A DNA stretch of 64,000 nt, from the NCBI GenBank assembly GCA_028753945.1, contig JAPNXP010000007.1:2914001-2978000 (forward strand), read 5' to 3'. The notes beneath the pieces were generated by a model. It was not told where the DNA came from. It searched no databases and worked only from the letters and a program-made list of their open reading frames with translations. Both the position numbers and the translations under genes were made by a program. Shown piece after piece: positions 11,640-23,432 of the stretch; the stretch's first letter is position 1; each line of letters opens with the position of its first letter. Source of the DNA: Hexactinellida sp. DTS-2022. Taxonomy: Eukaryota > Porifera > Hexactinellida.

Positions 11640-12330
11640 GCCTAATTGACTAAAATTCTTAAATATAATTCTTAGAATTTTGCTCAATTTTAAACGGTCG
11701 TCCGAGACTTCAGGAAAGTACAAATTCTTTCTGGAGGTGTACAGAAGATAGAAATAGAGTCAATAAATTTGGGCGAAACGGAAATACACATTCGCCGAGA
11801 AACAAACTATCAATAATTGGAATGGATGATTCTTGATTGCCTTCATATGAAGGTGCCATGTGTGGTACATAGATCTTCACAACTACATCAATCACATATT
11901 GCTTGGACGGTAATTGAATGATAACTTAATGGTTAACAAAAATAGCTGAGTTGGTGATAGGTGCAACGATTGGGATATGTGAGCCATCACTGCAACCTTG
12001 TACTCTAGGAACCCCACTATTCAATAAATACATGCATACTCATCTGCTAGCAGCAGTTGGAACTTGGAAACTGTATATATTCATTCGCAATTGAGCACAA
12101 GCATCTGTTACACCTATAACACAGTTAGATACGGAGGGTTGGGAAATTCATGAGCTGATGCAACAACAGTTTGGATAAAACTCGCAGCTGGAACTGAAGA
12201 TTGACCGCTAATTGAATTTCGGTGAAATTCAAACCGTTTGTAGATCGACACATAAAAGTCTTGATTTTATAATGCAAACTCTTAACAACATATTTAATCT
12301 GATTAGATTTCGAGCATAGACTCTATATCT
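11640..12330 (-). pseudogene. HARBI1-like transposase relic, heavily decayed
   Basis: Minus-strand reading of about 12190-11700 gives blocks that match the Harbinger nuclease: FIQTVVASAHEF (helix-turn-helix region), VTDACAQLR, then CSDGSHIPIVAP (first Asp, DGSHIPI) and VNH, followed by PSKQYVIDVVVKIYVP. Stops and shifts interrupt it throughout and the C-terminal Glu region is not recognisable. It is an independent, older copy than the one at 61-966. Confidence 0.6.
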
Positions 12331-12355
12331 GAGTAAGCATCAAGAGGGTTTGATC

Positions 12356-12860
12356 CAGTGTTTGCCAGAAAAGACCACCCCAGAAAAAACCCCATGGAAA
12401 ACAGGTTTTTTCCACCCCGGAAAAGGGCAGTAAATTCGGAAAAAACACTTATGACCATATATGGCAACAGTGCAGGCCCATTAATGGTCAGCTTCTATAT
12501 GCAAAAGACAGATTTTCTAAAGAGATTCTATACTTCTAGAGCCCGAATGTTAAATTAAGGACTTTTGAGAGTGGCTCCCTAATGTTAAACTAATGTAGTG
12601 GATTAACCACTGAATACAATGATATACGTATGGTATGTTTACAAATTCGAAGTACCAAAGGTGCCAGGTGAACGCTGATAAGTGTGTTATGTAGGAATTC
12701 TTCGATGCAAAATAATCATTTAAAAGTAATCTAACCGTGTGAAGGATATCAAATTGTGGAATAAGCATTTACTTACTACAGACAATAAAATAGTATCCGC
12801 AATGTCACCGAAAAATAGTAATCAAGCGAGGCCAGAAAAGGGTGGTTTTTCCGAACACTG
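12356..12860. mobile_element. 505-bp hAT MITE with 8-bp TSD
   Basis: Ends CAGTGTTTGCCAGAAAAGAC and CCACCC inverse (GGGTGGTTTTTCCGAACACTG region). TSDs are GTTTGATC (12348-12355) and GTTTAATC (12861-12868), 7 of 8 identical. CAGTG ends with an 8-bp duplication define hAT. It sits just upstream of the HARBI1 relic and has no transposase. Confidence 0.8.
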
Positions 12861-13154
12861 GTTTAATCTATAACAAAATATTCTCTGGTGTAGTAAACTG
12901 ACAATTTCAATCTTCAAAAGAACAAAAAACGAGGCCATGGGTTCAAAAGATTGTAGACAAAAAGAAAAATGCAATGAATATCTTTTTGAAATCGATGAGG
13001 AAATATATTTCAGGGCAGTGCCACTAATGCAAACTGACCAGGTCAACTTGGTCATATAACCAGGTCAACCTAGTCATTTAACCAGGTTCTCACTAGCTGA
13101 TGAGTTTCAAAACAATTATTATTGTTATGACTATTGAGTATTAAATATATAATA

Positions 13155-13652
13155 CAGTGGAACCTCTATAAGTGGGGAGCATGGACGGGGAAAATTTCAA
13201 TTGCCCCCCATTCCCCGGTTATAAAATTCAATTGGAAAACATTATATATGCTATATTATACAAAGTATTCATATAACACACACATTAATGCACGTTATAG
13301 TTATTATTTGTATATTATGACAATTTAGTTAACTGCTGATCTACACTAGGTGATTTCTTCTAAAAACATCAGAGTAGATCAATCGAAAATATTTTTTCTG
13401 TAGAACTTTAGAGTCGATTTATTGGAAATATTGTATTATTTTATAAGAATCATGTTAGGATTTGTCCATTCCCCCCATTTATGGAGGTTGTTTTGTATGC
13501 AGATAAAAACTCCTTGAAATTTATGGTCCCCCATTCCCCACTTCCCCGCTTATAGAGGTTCATTTGTATGGATATATACGAATATGGTAAAAAAATTCCC
13601 CACTTATGGAGGTTCCCCATTTATAGAGACCCCACTTATAGAGGTTGCACTG
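13155..13652. mobile_element. 498-bp pogo-like MITE with a ladder of internal terminus-like motifs
   Basis: Ends CAGTGGAACCTCTATAAG and CTTATAGAGGTTGCACTG, flanked by TA (13153-13154, 13653-13654). The right 180 bp hold four more copies of the terminal motif (near 13477, 13548, 13600 and 13618), as if ends had been duplicated repeatedly. Confidence 0.75.
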
Positions 13653-13691
13653 TATACGTATAAAGCACTGAAAAGGGGACTTCATCTAGAA

Positions 13692-13850
13692 CAGTGGTTA
13701 CCAACCTGGGGTCAATGGACCACTTGGGGATCCACGAGCTCTATTAGGGGTCCACATAATGTATTACGGTCTATGGGAGGGGGTCCACAAAAACTGAGGG
13801 AATTTATAGAGGGGTCCACGGCTGAAAAAGGTTGGGAAACGTGTACATTG
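13692..13850. mobile_element. Short hAT MITE (CAGTGGTTACCAACCTGGGG)
   Basis: The left end CAGTGGTTACCAACCTGGGG and the right side GCTGAAAAAGGTTGGGAAAC are the two recognisable halves of a widespread hAT MITE type. The outermost right bases have decayed and no TSD is seen. The ORF across it is a chance frame. Confidence 0.65.
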
Positions 13851-14331
13851 GACTAAATACATGAACGACCCAAATTTTTGTTTGCGAGTTTTTCGCTCGC
13901 TAGTCCTGGGATTCTCTGTACACTTATGGAATTAAGAAATTGCATTCAAATACGAATATTTCAGATAATTAATCCAAATTACTGCACTAATAATACAAGA
14001 TTTTACTAAAGTTACTAAAAATATGTTAATGAGAAACTCATTAACAAAGATGTTTTATATGTTTACTCTAATTAGGTTTGACCTGGTCAGGTAAAAATAG
14101 GCTCGCACGGCCCTGTATTTCCAGGCTCCTATTTAGTTATTGACTTAAGGATGGCAAAATTATGGTTTTCAGGAATAAGGGATGGCAAGGATATGACCAC
14201 GCGCTGGAGCACGCTGTAAGGTAGGGGGTACAAGGGATGGTGAGTTATTACCAAGGAATGGCGGGAGACATCCCTCGCCATCTCCTAAATGAAGCCCAGA
14301 TTTAATTAATGAAATATCAAGTATAAGTATT

Positions 14332-15410
14332 CATGGCCTAGTTAATATACGGCTATATATGTCGCCGAGAAGGCCATAAAACAAAGAGGCCAGTTTCTAA
14401 TTTTCAAAATGGAGAATTGATCTTTATTCGAATAATTAGCAATGGTAGAGCTGAAAAGTGTATTAAAACTATATAGGAATATGGTATCCAGGTATGCATA
14501 GCACCCTCCAGAATTGTGATATGTCATCATCTGATGACGTTATGGTTATTTGGTTGCGAATTATCTTGTTTTTCTAGCATACTTTTAACATAGTTAAACG
14601 CGTTATAAATGTTCAAAATTGGAACATGGTTATACCCAGAAGTAGTAGAATAAAATATATCGAAATTATAAATGGAATGTTGACACATTCCTCGGTTGCC
14701 ATGGAAAATGTATTTTTCCTAATATGTGCCATAACTCAAAATCTATGAATGTTATGTAAACTAGACTGGTACTGACCTGTCCGGAATAGGTAACTTCCTA
14801 TTCATCGATAATACATTTTATATGCCTAACTTCAATAATTTTTGAGATAGTGAGTCATTACCTAATAATGAATTAAGTGTTAATTATCTCATTATCTCAA
14901 AATTTATTGAAGTTAGGCATATAAAATGTATTATCGATGAATAGGAAGTTACCTATTCCGGACAGATCAGTACCAGTCTAGTTTACATAACATTCATAGT
15001 TTTTGAGTTATGGCACATTTAGGAAATATACATTTTCCATGGCAACCGAGGAATGTGTCAACATTCCATTTATAATTTCGATATATTTTATTCTACTACT
15101 TCTGGGTATAACCATGTTCCAATTTTGAACATTTATAACGCGTTTAACTATGTTAAAAGTATGCTAGAAAAACAAGATAATTCGCAACCAAAATAACCAT
15201 AACGTCATCAGATGATGACATATCACAATTCTGGAGGGTGCTATGCATACCTGGATACCATATTCCTATATAGTTTTAATACACTTTTCAGCTCTATCAT
15301 TGCTAATTATTCGAATAAAGATCAATTCTCCATTTTGAAAATTAGAAACTGGCCTCTTTGTTTTATGGCCTTCTCGGCGACATATATAGCCGTATATTAA
15401 GTAGGCCATG
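14332..15410. mobile_element. 1.08-kb fold-back MITE with P-element-like ends, 7-bp TSD
   Basis: Near-perfect palindrome: arms of about 510 bp meet at about 14866, so the same 62-codon frame appears on both strands (14342-14530 and 15212-15400); neither is a gene. The ends are CATGGCCTAGTTAATATACG and its inverse (CATGGCCTAC from the right). The flanking direct repeat is AAGTATT (14325-14331, 15411-15417). The CATNGCCTA start and 7-bp TSD match the P element at 23226-25513. A sister copy lies at 53887-54962. Confidence 0.8.
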
Positions 15411-15417
15411 AAGTATT

Positions 15418-16029
15418 AAATTTTCTATAGGTGCATATATTTCTCAAAAAGTGATTGAAGTCGAATTACTTGGAATATATGTAAGAATCAATAAAAGTAG
15501 AATTACCCAATTCGAAAAATTATTCTTAGAAATGGATAATTCTGAGAATTATTCTTAGAACCGTTAAGTAAAGAGGAGTAAAGAATTCTTAATGAAACTA
15601 AGAATATTTCAGGAATTCTTAGATTTTTAGAAGTAATAAAAAATTAAAATAATTTTAGTAAATAAGGCCTCAAGGCAGACTTTTGATTTTGGGGCGTGCA
15701 GGGACAAGTTTAACCTCTAACGAAAATACATCAATAATGGAGCATGACGTGATTGTCACATTTAATTCAAATTTGCATAACTACTATATATAGCACATAG
15801 GATAAATCATGAAAATTACACATGAAATAAATAGGGACGCAAATATCAAGAACAATAATTATATGCTCCAGTAAACCCATTTAATCGGAAACCATTGGGG
15901 TAGGGAAATGTCGGAATGCAAAATTCAAATGCATAGTCCAACGCTCATTGGGATAAGGTAGTGTCGGTTTGAGGAATCCCGGAATAAAAAAGGGTCGAAT
16001 TCTGCAGGTTGTATTTCATCTGGTAATAG
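15418..16029. other. No gene recognised
   Basis: AT-rich sequence. At 15520-15650 an ATTCTTAGA-type motif is repeated irregularly. Nothing else could be assigned. Confidence 0.45.
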
Positions 16030-16037
16030 AATATACA

Positions 16038-16482
16038 CTAGGGTGCGATCCGTAAAGCCCGTGGCCCGTGGCCCGCTATTTGAAGTCCCCGGCCCGCGGC
16101 CCGCTTATTTAACCGCCAACCCGCGATTTCGGAAATTTTATGGCACCGTTGGCTGAATTCGTGAAAATATTCTCTAAGAATTGAGAATTCATATAATTCC
16201 CGAGGTTATAATATGCGGGAAATCGTATGCGCAAATAGTATATTTATTATTAAACTTTTTATACGGGCGGCAACACTTTGATAGTTTCGTTAGTTGTTTC
16301 CTTTTCTTTCAATTAATGGTGGAAGTTAGTAGCTTTAGTGCATCTAGACGTTTACATATATTTGTTATTGAAAAATTAAATATTTTATTTTTGTCTCTTT
16401 CGGACCGTTTTGGGCCCGCGGCCTGTGGAAAATGGCCCACAGCCCGTGATTTACAATAAATCCCGCACGGGTCGCACCCTAG
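16038..16482. mobile_element. 445-bp MITE, TIR CTAGGGTGCGA, 8-10-bp TSD
   Basis: Ends CTAGGGTGCGATCCGT and ACGGGTCGCACCCTAG. Direct repeats AATATACA lie outside both ends (16030-16037, 16483-16490). The match extends to GAATATACAC if the outermost TIR base is counted as flank. The interior near both ends is rich in GGCCCGYGG. The TSD length fits hAT (8) or a Mutator-type element (9-10). Confidence 0.75.
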
Positions 16483-16685
16483 AATATACACGATGAAATA
16501 CAAAAAATTTGTCCCGGTAATGTTGTCAAATTCGAAAATTGTAAATATATTTCAACCATTTGAGGAACGTAACGATGAGATCACTTAAACAACATTCAAC
16601 AATCGCGAAGGGTCGTTGTGGACACGGAACGAATTATAATGCGAAGCAGGTTCATTATTACAGGTAAGAATTACTACAAAATATA

Positions 16686-17322
16686 ATAGTGCAGCGGCAC
16701 AATCATAAAATTGTTCATTTTTTTGTTAAAAGCACCAAATATGTACACATGTAATTTGATGTAGTGAGAACATTTTGGATATTGAGGCAATTGAAAGACT
16801 GTCAATATCAGCCACGACAGCTCGCTAAAGTAACAACGTCCGATAGTGTTCGCCGGAATGTTTCCCATAAAAACTTATTCAAATTAAGTTATATCATCAT
16901 TTTATTTTTAAATTTGATTTCCAAGTAATATTTCCGATAAATAGAGTTGGCACATGACCATATTTGGAATAATTTTTCCATAGCAACGCTGGATGGTACC
17001 AGGGATGTGTCAAAAATTCCATTCTCCTATTGTGTCCTGACCCAATCGAGTGACACCTCTTTCGACTCCACTCAATTACCTGAACATAATTATACACTTA
17101 CCGACCTGTATAACGTGATTTGATAAAATTATTCGAGATTCACCGTGATTTACCATAAAAATAATAATTTAATCAAGCTGTCATGGCCGATATTGACAGC
17201 TTTCAATTGCCTCAAAATCCAAAATGTTCGCACTACATCAAAGTACATGTGTGCAAATTTTGGTGCTCTTATCAAAAAAATAAACAATCTGTTGAAATTT
17301 GATGGCTATGCCGCTGCACTAT
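16686..17322. mobile_element. Fold-back element next to HTT exon 3
   Basis: Ends ATAGTGCAGCGGCA and GCCGCTGCACTAT, with arms of about 160 bp that include CAATTGAAAG and GATGTAGTG blocks in inverse order. The terminus resembles that of the larger fold-back element at 19171-23022 (GTGGNGCAGCATA). It ends 57 bp from the donor site of HTT exon 3. Confidence 0.65.
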
Positions 17323-17379
17323 AGAGGAATTATTAGTATAGAAGATTATATCGAATATTTATAAAGATTAGACACTTAC

Positions 17380-17500
17380 ATGAGTCAACCGGTTTAGGCA
17401 TTCTTCACTATAAATGCGGATATTATCACATTCATCACTGCATAGCATAAATAAGCGTTCAAAAGTGATCCCTAACAATTTGGAGAAATCAGTAGAATTT
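17380..17500 (-). CDS. HTT: Huntingtin, exon 3 (partial gene)
   Basis: A 121-nt internal exon. On the minus strand the acceptor is TTCCCTACATATATAG at 17501 and the donor is GTAAGTGTC from 17379. It encodes NSTDFSKLLGI, TFERLFMLCSDE and SEECLNRLTH, which aligns without gaps to the N-terminal HEAT region of animal huntingtin (NSPEFQKLLGI ... LCSD ... DECLNKV). The exon enters in phase 2 (completing an Arg codon started in exon 2) and ends in phase 0; length and phases equal those I recall for vertebrate HTT exon 3. Huntingtin is a large cytoplasmic HEAT-repeat scaffold used in vesicle transport and autophagy. No stop or frameshift is present, so this looks like a live host exon. Confidence 0.9.
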
Positions 17501-19734
17501 CTATATATGTAGGGAAAAAGAGAAATAAATAAAAACATAGTACAAAAGTATAAATACAATTAAATCACAATTCTAGTATACATAAACTGCCAAATGCGTT
17601 CAAACGACTCACTTTGGTAGTTGACCCGAATAAGCGGATAACCCAAAAAGAAAAGATGATACTGGGTGGCCGTTATTAATAGATTCTAATTTACACTACT
17701 AGAATACAGAAAATACAACTATACTCAAGTAATATTAAGACCTTGACACAATTATTGATTGTCCATATTACTAGAAAATAGATTCTAAAGAGTACGAGCC
17801 CATCGGACTCTAATTCAAATATACTGTACTTGTATGTGATTAACACTTAATCAATAGAATTGAATGGGAAATAGAATTCCTTTGTTCCTAAACTGAATAG
17901 ACAGAGTGATATATTTCTATAAAGTGATATATTTTTGGAGCAATTGAATGAAAAGTGTTGGAGTTATTATTTAATTTGTTATTTCTTGACGTTATGTAAC
18001 CACAATGTATGACGGGTGTTTCACATTGGGCTAACCTGTTCTATGAAATATATAGTCATTCTTATAGGAGTCATTCTTATAGGTTATGCCAAAAATACTT
18101 AGCTTATTACGTCAGAACCCAAAAAATCTCCATTTTAATCGCCTATAATTTTCTACTATCTTCTAAATATTTCAAATACGATTCTTACCAATGAAGTGAG
18201 TTTATTCATTTTATTTGCCTTCTAGTTTATTTATTTATTAATAACACCAGTGCAGGCCATGGCCGGACAAATAGTTTTACCCCTACATTAAATGTTAGAA
18301 TACAAAATTCGAATTTACAATAGCGATGCCCTCAGTTTCACGGGCCAACGGAAGGCCTAGAGTACTAATATAATTATTGAATTTTACTATATTGATTATT
18401 ATAAATAATCAAATATTTTCATTTAATAATGACTTGAATACGTTTCGAAATTCGTATTTAAGTCTCTCCAATAATCTCGGCTATGAAGCTTCGATAACGT
18501 AAGAGATGCTTTGAACATGGTAGACAAACGTAAACAAAAATGTTCATAGAGAAAATACTCAATAAATCTATATGGGAAAACAAGGCTGCTAAGAGGATTC
18601 TCTTCGCTTTAAATAGAGATTGAATAAAGGGAAATTTTAGCATCTAGCTTAGCATATCAGACTCAGTTAGAATATGCTAGCTCTGATCCTGACACTATAG
18701 AGCTAAGTAGGTTGAGTTTGAATGAGATTTCAAATTGCCAAGTTTACAGCGAGAATTAAAGAATAACAAATTGCTAGGTATATTCGCATCTGGTTGGGAA
18801 GTGCTGTAAATCTGCGAAAAGCTCAATTTGATTTGTCTAGTCTACCTTCAAATGATAACTGGACTGAGTTAGTTAGGTTACAACAATATTATAGAAAATT
18901 AAAAAGAAGTGAGAAAACTGATTTACTTTGTATCGGATAAATAGTAAGCGCTGTTGAAATTACAAGTACCAATAAATTATTCCTATATATATGCTATGTA
19001 TTTATGAGTTCTTCAAGTACAATGACATAGACATGAACTAATAAACAAGAAACATACTTTAGTAATGAATCAGTAAACACCTCAGACTTAGAGACAAGGG
19101 AATTTTGTGAGGAAAAGTACATGCTAATAACAAGGATAGTAAAAATTAGATAAACATCCCATTTCAGCAAAGAGTGGGGCAGCATAACAGCCATATTGGA
19201 GTGAATTGTTCAATTTTTGATACAAGCATGAAAATTGGCACAGACATAGATAGATATATCATAAAAAGATATGGATATGGAGGCATCACGAAATTTTTAT
19301 ATTTTCAAGATGGCGGACAAAAATTGTCAGAAAGTGTCGGACAAAAGCCCGCTCTCGCGATTACTTGTTAAATGACCTCGTAGAGTGTTTATATGCACCT
19401 AGTTATTCTCAAATGACTGTGCGATGAAGAAAGAGGTGTCACTCGATAGGATAGAAACAATATTTGAGAATGGAATGTGTTACATTCCAGCGTTGTCAAG
19501 GAATGTCCTCCCTCCCAAACATGGTCATGTGACCCCTATAATGACTGGAAATCTTATGCTGATTGCGAATATCAGCATTAAACATTGATTAAAATTGACA
19601 AAGTTAATTTGCTTTTGTACATATATGTACTACTGTATAACTCGGTTAGTACGTACTTCGGCTTAGTATGTACTAATTTATTTAACCAATTAGTAATTTA
19701 TATCTATCTCAATATAATGTAAAGTCAGTTAGTA

Positions 19735-20297
19735 CACTAACCAGCCAAAAGTATTTGAACAATAGGGATTTTAATGCCCACACAATACTCGTCTGGTAAC
19801 TTACTAACGGCTATCTAAAATACTCTGAAATGAATATAAATATCTTAATATAGATATACATTACAAAATATTGTGATTTCAATTCAATTTAGAAAATATC
19901 CACGAAGTGGCATAAATGTTTCTGCCACGTGCCACTTGTGCCATAAGTGGCACAAATGGAGATGTGGTTGTGTCACAGTAGGAAATTTTCGGATTGATGT
20001 GAAATTAAGCACTTGGAGTAATTTAACCACGTGGAATTCAAATCTTCCATCAGAATTTATATATTAACATTGCATCTTAATGATCACAAATTAATTATTT
20101 AATTAGCTAATTATATATTTAATGAGTTTAACGCCTCCATAAAATGTAAATTCGAAAATTTTGCTGTTTTATTTAACTTTACATATCGTTTCATGTAATT
20201 AGACGTTTTATAGCATCTACTAATGTTATTATGCTGGTATAACCTCAAATGTCTGAATACAATTTATTGCTGTTCAATTACTTTTGGCCGGTTAGTG
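19735..20297. mobile_element. 563-bp Tc1-mariner-like MITE
   Basis: Ends CACTAACCAGCCAAAAGTAT and TACTTTTGGCCGGTTAGTG are inverted, flanked by TA (19733-19734, 20298-20299). The CCAAAAGTATTTGAAC terminus is typical of Tc1-like elements. The interior has several GTGGCAC motifs. Relatives are at 35444-36002 (near complete) and 37054-37390 (left part only). Confidence 0.8.
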
Positions 20298-20524
20298 TAT
20301 GTACACTTGGATAATATGAACAAATTTTCTCTCCGATGGGTTACATACCAACCGAGTTCTATTTTGAATCAAAATGTCATTCCGTCTTAAAAATCTTGTG
20401 AAACTTTTACTCGATTAAGAGGAGAAATCTATTAACTGGTGGCTCTATAAAGCGAGTCGACTAAGTTTAATTGACAGATTCGACACCAATACCTGTCATA
20501 TTTTCAACGGATATTTCCATATTA

Positions 20525-20703
20525 CAGTAGAATCTCGTTAGTACGAACACGGTTAATACCATTTCGCGGATTAGACGACAAACAGTTCCACAGAATCAAG
20601 TCCCTACAAGCTACAATGGGGTATACTCCGGTTAATATGAACTCTGGATAAAGCTAACAAAATTATATCGTCCGTTGGTGCTCGTATTAACGAGGTTCTA
20701 CTG
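20525..20703. mobile_element. 179-bp pogo-like MITE
   Basis: Ends CAGTAGAATCTCGTTAGTAC and its inverse GTATTAACGAGGTTCTACTG, flanked by TA (20523-20524, 20704-20705). A sister copy is at 25588-25756. Non-coding. Confidence 0.8.
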
Positions 20704-20769
20704 TATATACGTAGACATGCAAGTAAAGATCTTATCGATGTTTTAATATAAATCAAAACTGTGTATACC

Positions 20770-20895
20770 AGGTTTTTTTTAAGTTGAGACTTTGGTGTAA
20801 CTCAATACTGCAGCGGCTGCAGCCGACCTCATCGTGGTGTAACTCCAAAACATTTTGGTGCAAAATTTACACCAAGATCGGCCTTAAAAAAACCC
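20770..20895. mobile_element. Short element with GGTTTTTTTTAAG ends
   Basis: About 33-bp inverted ends containing GGTTTTTTTTAAG and CTTTGGTGTAA surround a GC-rich centre (CTGCAGCGGCTGCAG). A longer relative lies at 27109-27285 with an extra copy of the TTGGTGTAACTCAA block. The superfamily is not assigned. Confidence 0.55.
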
Positions 20896-21065
20896 TAGTG
20901 TATTCTATTTCCTGAAAATAGTGGATCTTATACAATACGTAAAATATTGTAAAATTCTGCGACGATTGAGGACTAAATTCTCCAGGTGAATGGCTCGATA
21001 CGCCCCTGCCATTCGAGTTACCCAGTGATCATCGATTATTAATAGTTGCAGTTTTAAACTCTTCC

Positions 21066-22212
21066 AAGTCGTTGTATATTAAATAAGAGCCTTCGGTCTC
21101 AGTCGCATTTGGGACGGATCGGTGCTACGCACCTCAAGTAAACTGCCGCTATGCGGCCTTAATTCCTCACTTAACCGTATACTGCCGGTGTGATTTTCAG
21201 GAAAATAACTTAACCTGTAGTTCTTTGTATATAATATGTAGAACCTATAAATTTGAAATCCAACAAGAGCACAATAATATATTAATATTACGAAATTTTT
21301 GAAAAGATTTATTCGAGGATTTAGACAAAAAGTGATGACACATACTTTCTCTTTAAATCGATATAACGCCGTTAATATATAAGTAATCCTTTGTTTCTAA
21401 ACAGGAACAAATACGACTATCTTATTAGTTATCAGATCTCAAAATTTGAACAATTCTGCATCAGGAAACTAAAGTTACGTGATTTTCATAAAAATGATAA
21501 ATCTGTATTTGATGAACCATGGATTACGAAAATAAACATATATTTGAGATATATCGGTGACAACTCTATATTAGTCCACCCAAATATCCTAAAACAGATA
21601 AGATTAGTCTAATATCTTCTTATGTGTATTCCCACGGTGAGATTTTCACATTTCTTATCTACCAATGTAAGAGGGTGGCAAGTGGAGCAGTTCACTTTTA
21701 TGCTACGTCATCATAACAAATTCTGAAAATTTTCATTTTTTGATTGAAATCGAATGAGAATACAAAACCATGTCTAAATCCGAATTTTCTCGATATTTGA
21801 ATGATTAGATCGACATTTTCCCTCCTGACACAACGTGTATCACTTAGGCAGTCTACAGTTAACCCTTGATGATAGAGTTAGTAAAACATCCCTTCCTACC
21901 ATTTCCATACTTTTAACTTGTTTAGCTATAATACCCGTGAAAGCAAACTTCTAGGGTGATTTGGAATTTTCATTAATCTGTTACCTTTTTTGTAAACAAC
22001 AATAATATTGATATTAAAATTTAAAAAACGCGAAATTTGAAATCAGCCTGCGTGCTTGTTTACCAATTCTAAAATTAATTAGTTAGTTTTTATCTCGTAT
22101 ATAAATGCAGTTTCTATTCCCCCATCACTTTAATGCAACCTGGACAAACAAACACACACATTGGTCACACACACACAAACAAACAACAGTCGAGTTTTAA
22201 TAATATATATTC
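21066..22212 (-). mobile_element. Helentron-like non-autonomous element, copy B
   Basis: On the minus strand it begins TATATATTATTAAAACTCG, then a (TG)n/TTTGTTTGTCC region, a conserved ATTAAAGTGATGGGG block, one copy of a 142-bp unit (GGTAAACAAGC...ACGGGTATTATA), and ends in a run of small hairpins (GCCGC/GCGGC, GGTGC/GCACC, GAG..CTC). The order matches copy A at 33255-33885. This plan of 5' end, minisatellite, then 3' hairpins is known from Helentron-associated elements. The central part differs between copies. Confidence 0.6.
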
Positions 22213-23432
22213 ATCAATAGTTTCTTTAAATCCATAGCCCCTGAATGTTCTCGCCTAAAATATTTTGAGCGCTTAAACTAAATAAATCCTAATTAAATTC
22301 AAAAATTGAAATATACAATATAACCTCATTAGTACGAACAAGGATAATGCGAATTTCCGGTTACTATTGAACACAATTTTTGGACGCTTCAAAGAACCTT
22401 GAATTCAAATAACACCGGTTGATACCAATTTGTAAAATAGCCGAAAATAGAAGACACGAATTTATACAGTACTAACTGACTTTACATTATATTGAGATAG
22501 ATATAAATTACTAATTGGTTAAATAAATTAGCACATACTAAGCCGAAGTACGTACTAACCGAGTTATACTGTAGTACATATATGTACAAAAGCAAATTAA
22601 CTTTGTCAATTTTAATCAATGTTTAATGCTGATATTCGCAATCAGCATAAGATTTCCAGTCATTATAGGGGTCACATGACCATGTTTGGGAGGGAGGACA
22701 TTCCTTGACAACGCTGGAATGTAACACATTCCATTCTCAAATATTGTTTCTATCCTATCGAGTGACACCTCTTTCTTCATCGCACAGTCATTTGAGAATA
22801 AATAGGTGCATATAAACACTCTACGAGGTCATTTAACAAGTAATCGCGAGAGCGGGCTTTTGTCCGACACTTTCCGACAATTTTTGTCCCCATCTTGAAA
22901 ATATTAAAATTTCGTGATGCCTCCAAATCCATATCTTTTTATGATATATTTATCTATGTCTGTCGCCAATTTTTATGCTTGTATCAAAAATTGCACAATT
23001 TTATTGCTATGCTGCACCACTAAAATAATTTGCAAATATTACAAATGTTGGATCAATTTTAATCCTGGAAAAATCCAGATCCAAATCCGTAGCATAATCC
23101 AGAGCTTATACTAATAAACTTGTCAACATTATACCTACTCAATTACCCCATGGAGTCGAATCATGTTAGGACCTTCTAGTGTAGTAGATAAGAATAACAA
23201 TAATAGCATCTTTAATAGGTTATCACATAGCCTACTATATAAAGGCCATTTCACTGCATTGGACCAGGGATAAGATAAAGGCGGGTTTATTTTTCTAACT
23301 GTAACCGATTACCTGATTAATAGTATTTAATACTATACTCATTATATCAACTACACATATCAAAGTTTTATATATGGGTCATAGTTGTCTCCCAACATAA
23401 ATTCAAGCTCAAGTATTATTATTACATGCAAA

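Larger units (their letters stand above)
19171..23022. mobile_element. 3.85-kb fold-back element with about 560-bp arms and nested insertions
   Basis: The left arm (19171-19734) is repeated in inverse at 22462-23022 with high identity, from GTGGGGCAGCATAAC / GCTATGCTGCACCAC inwards to the TAATGTAAAGTCAGTTAGTA block. Between the arms lie a Tc1-like MITE (19735-20297), pogo-type MITEs (20525-20703 and fragments at 20360-20465 and 22310-22460), a short repeat (20770-20895) and a Helentron-like element (21066-22212). The arm frames (for example 22616-22819 minus) are not genes. Confidence 0.7.

Noticed and set aside
11424..11723. 99-codon minus ORF
   Set aside because: It crosses the border of the 10967-11632 MITE and shows no family resemblance.
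14342..15400. Identical 62-codon ORFs on opposite strands
   Set aside because: They are mirror images inside a palindrome and match no protein family; the same applies to 50575-50772/51470-51667.
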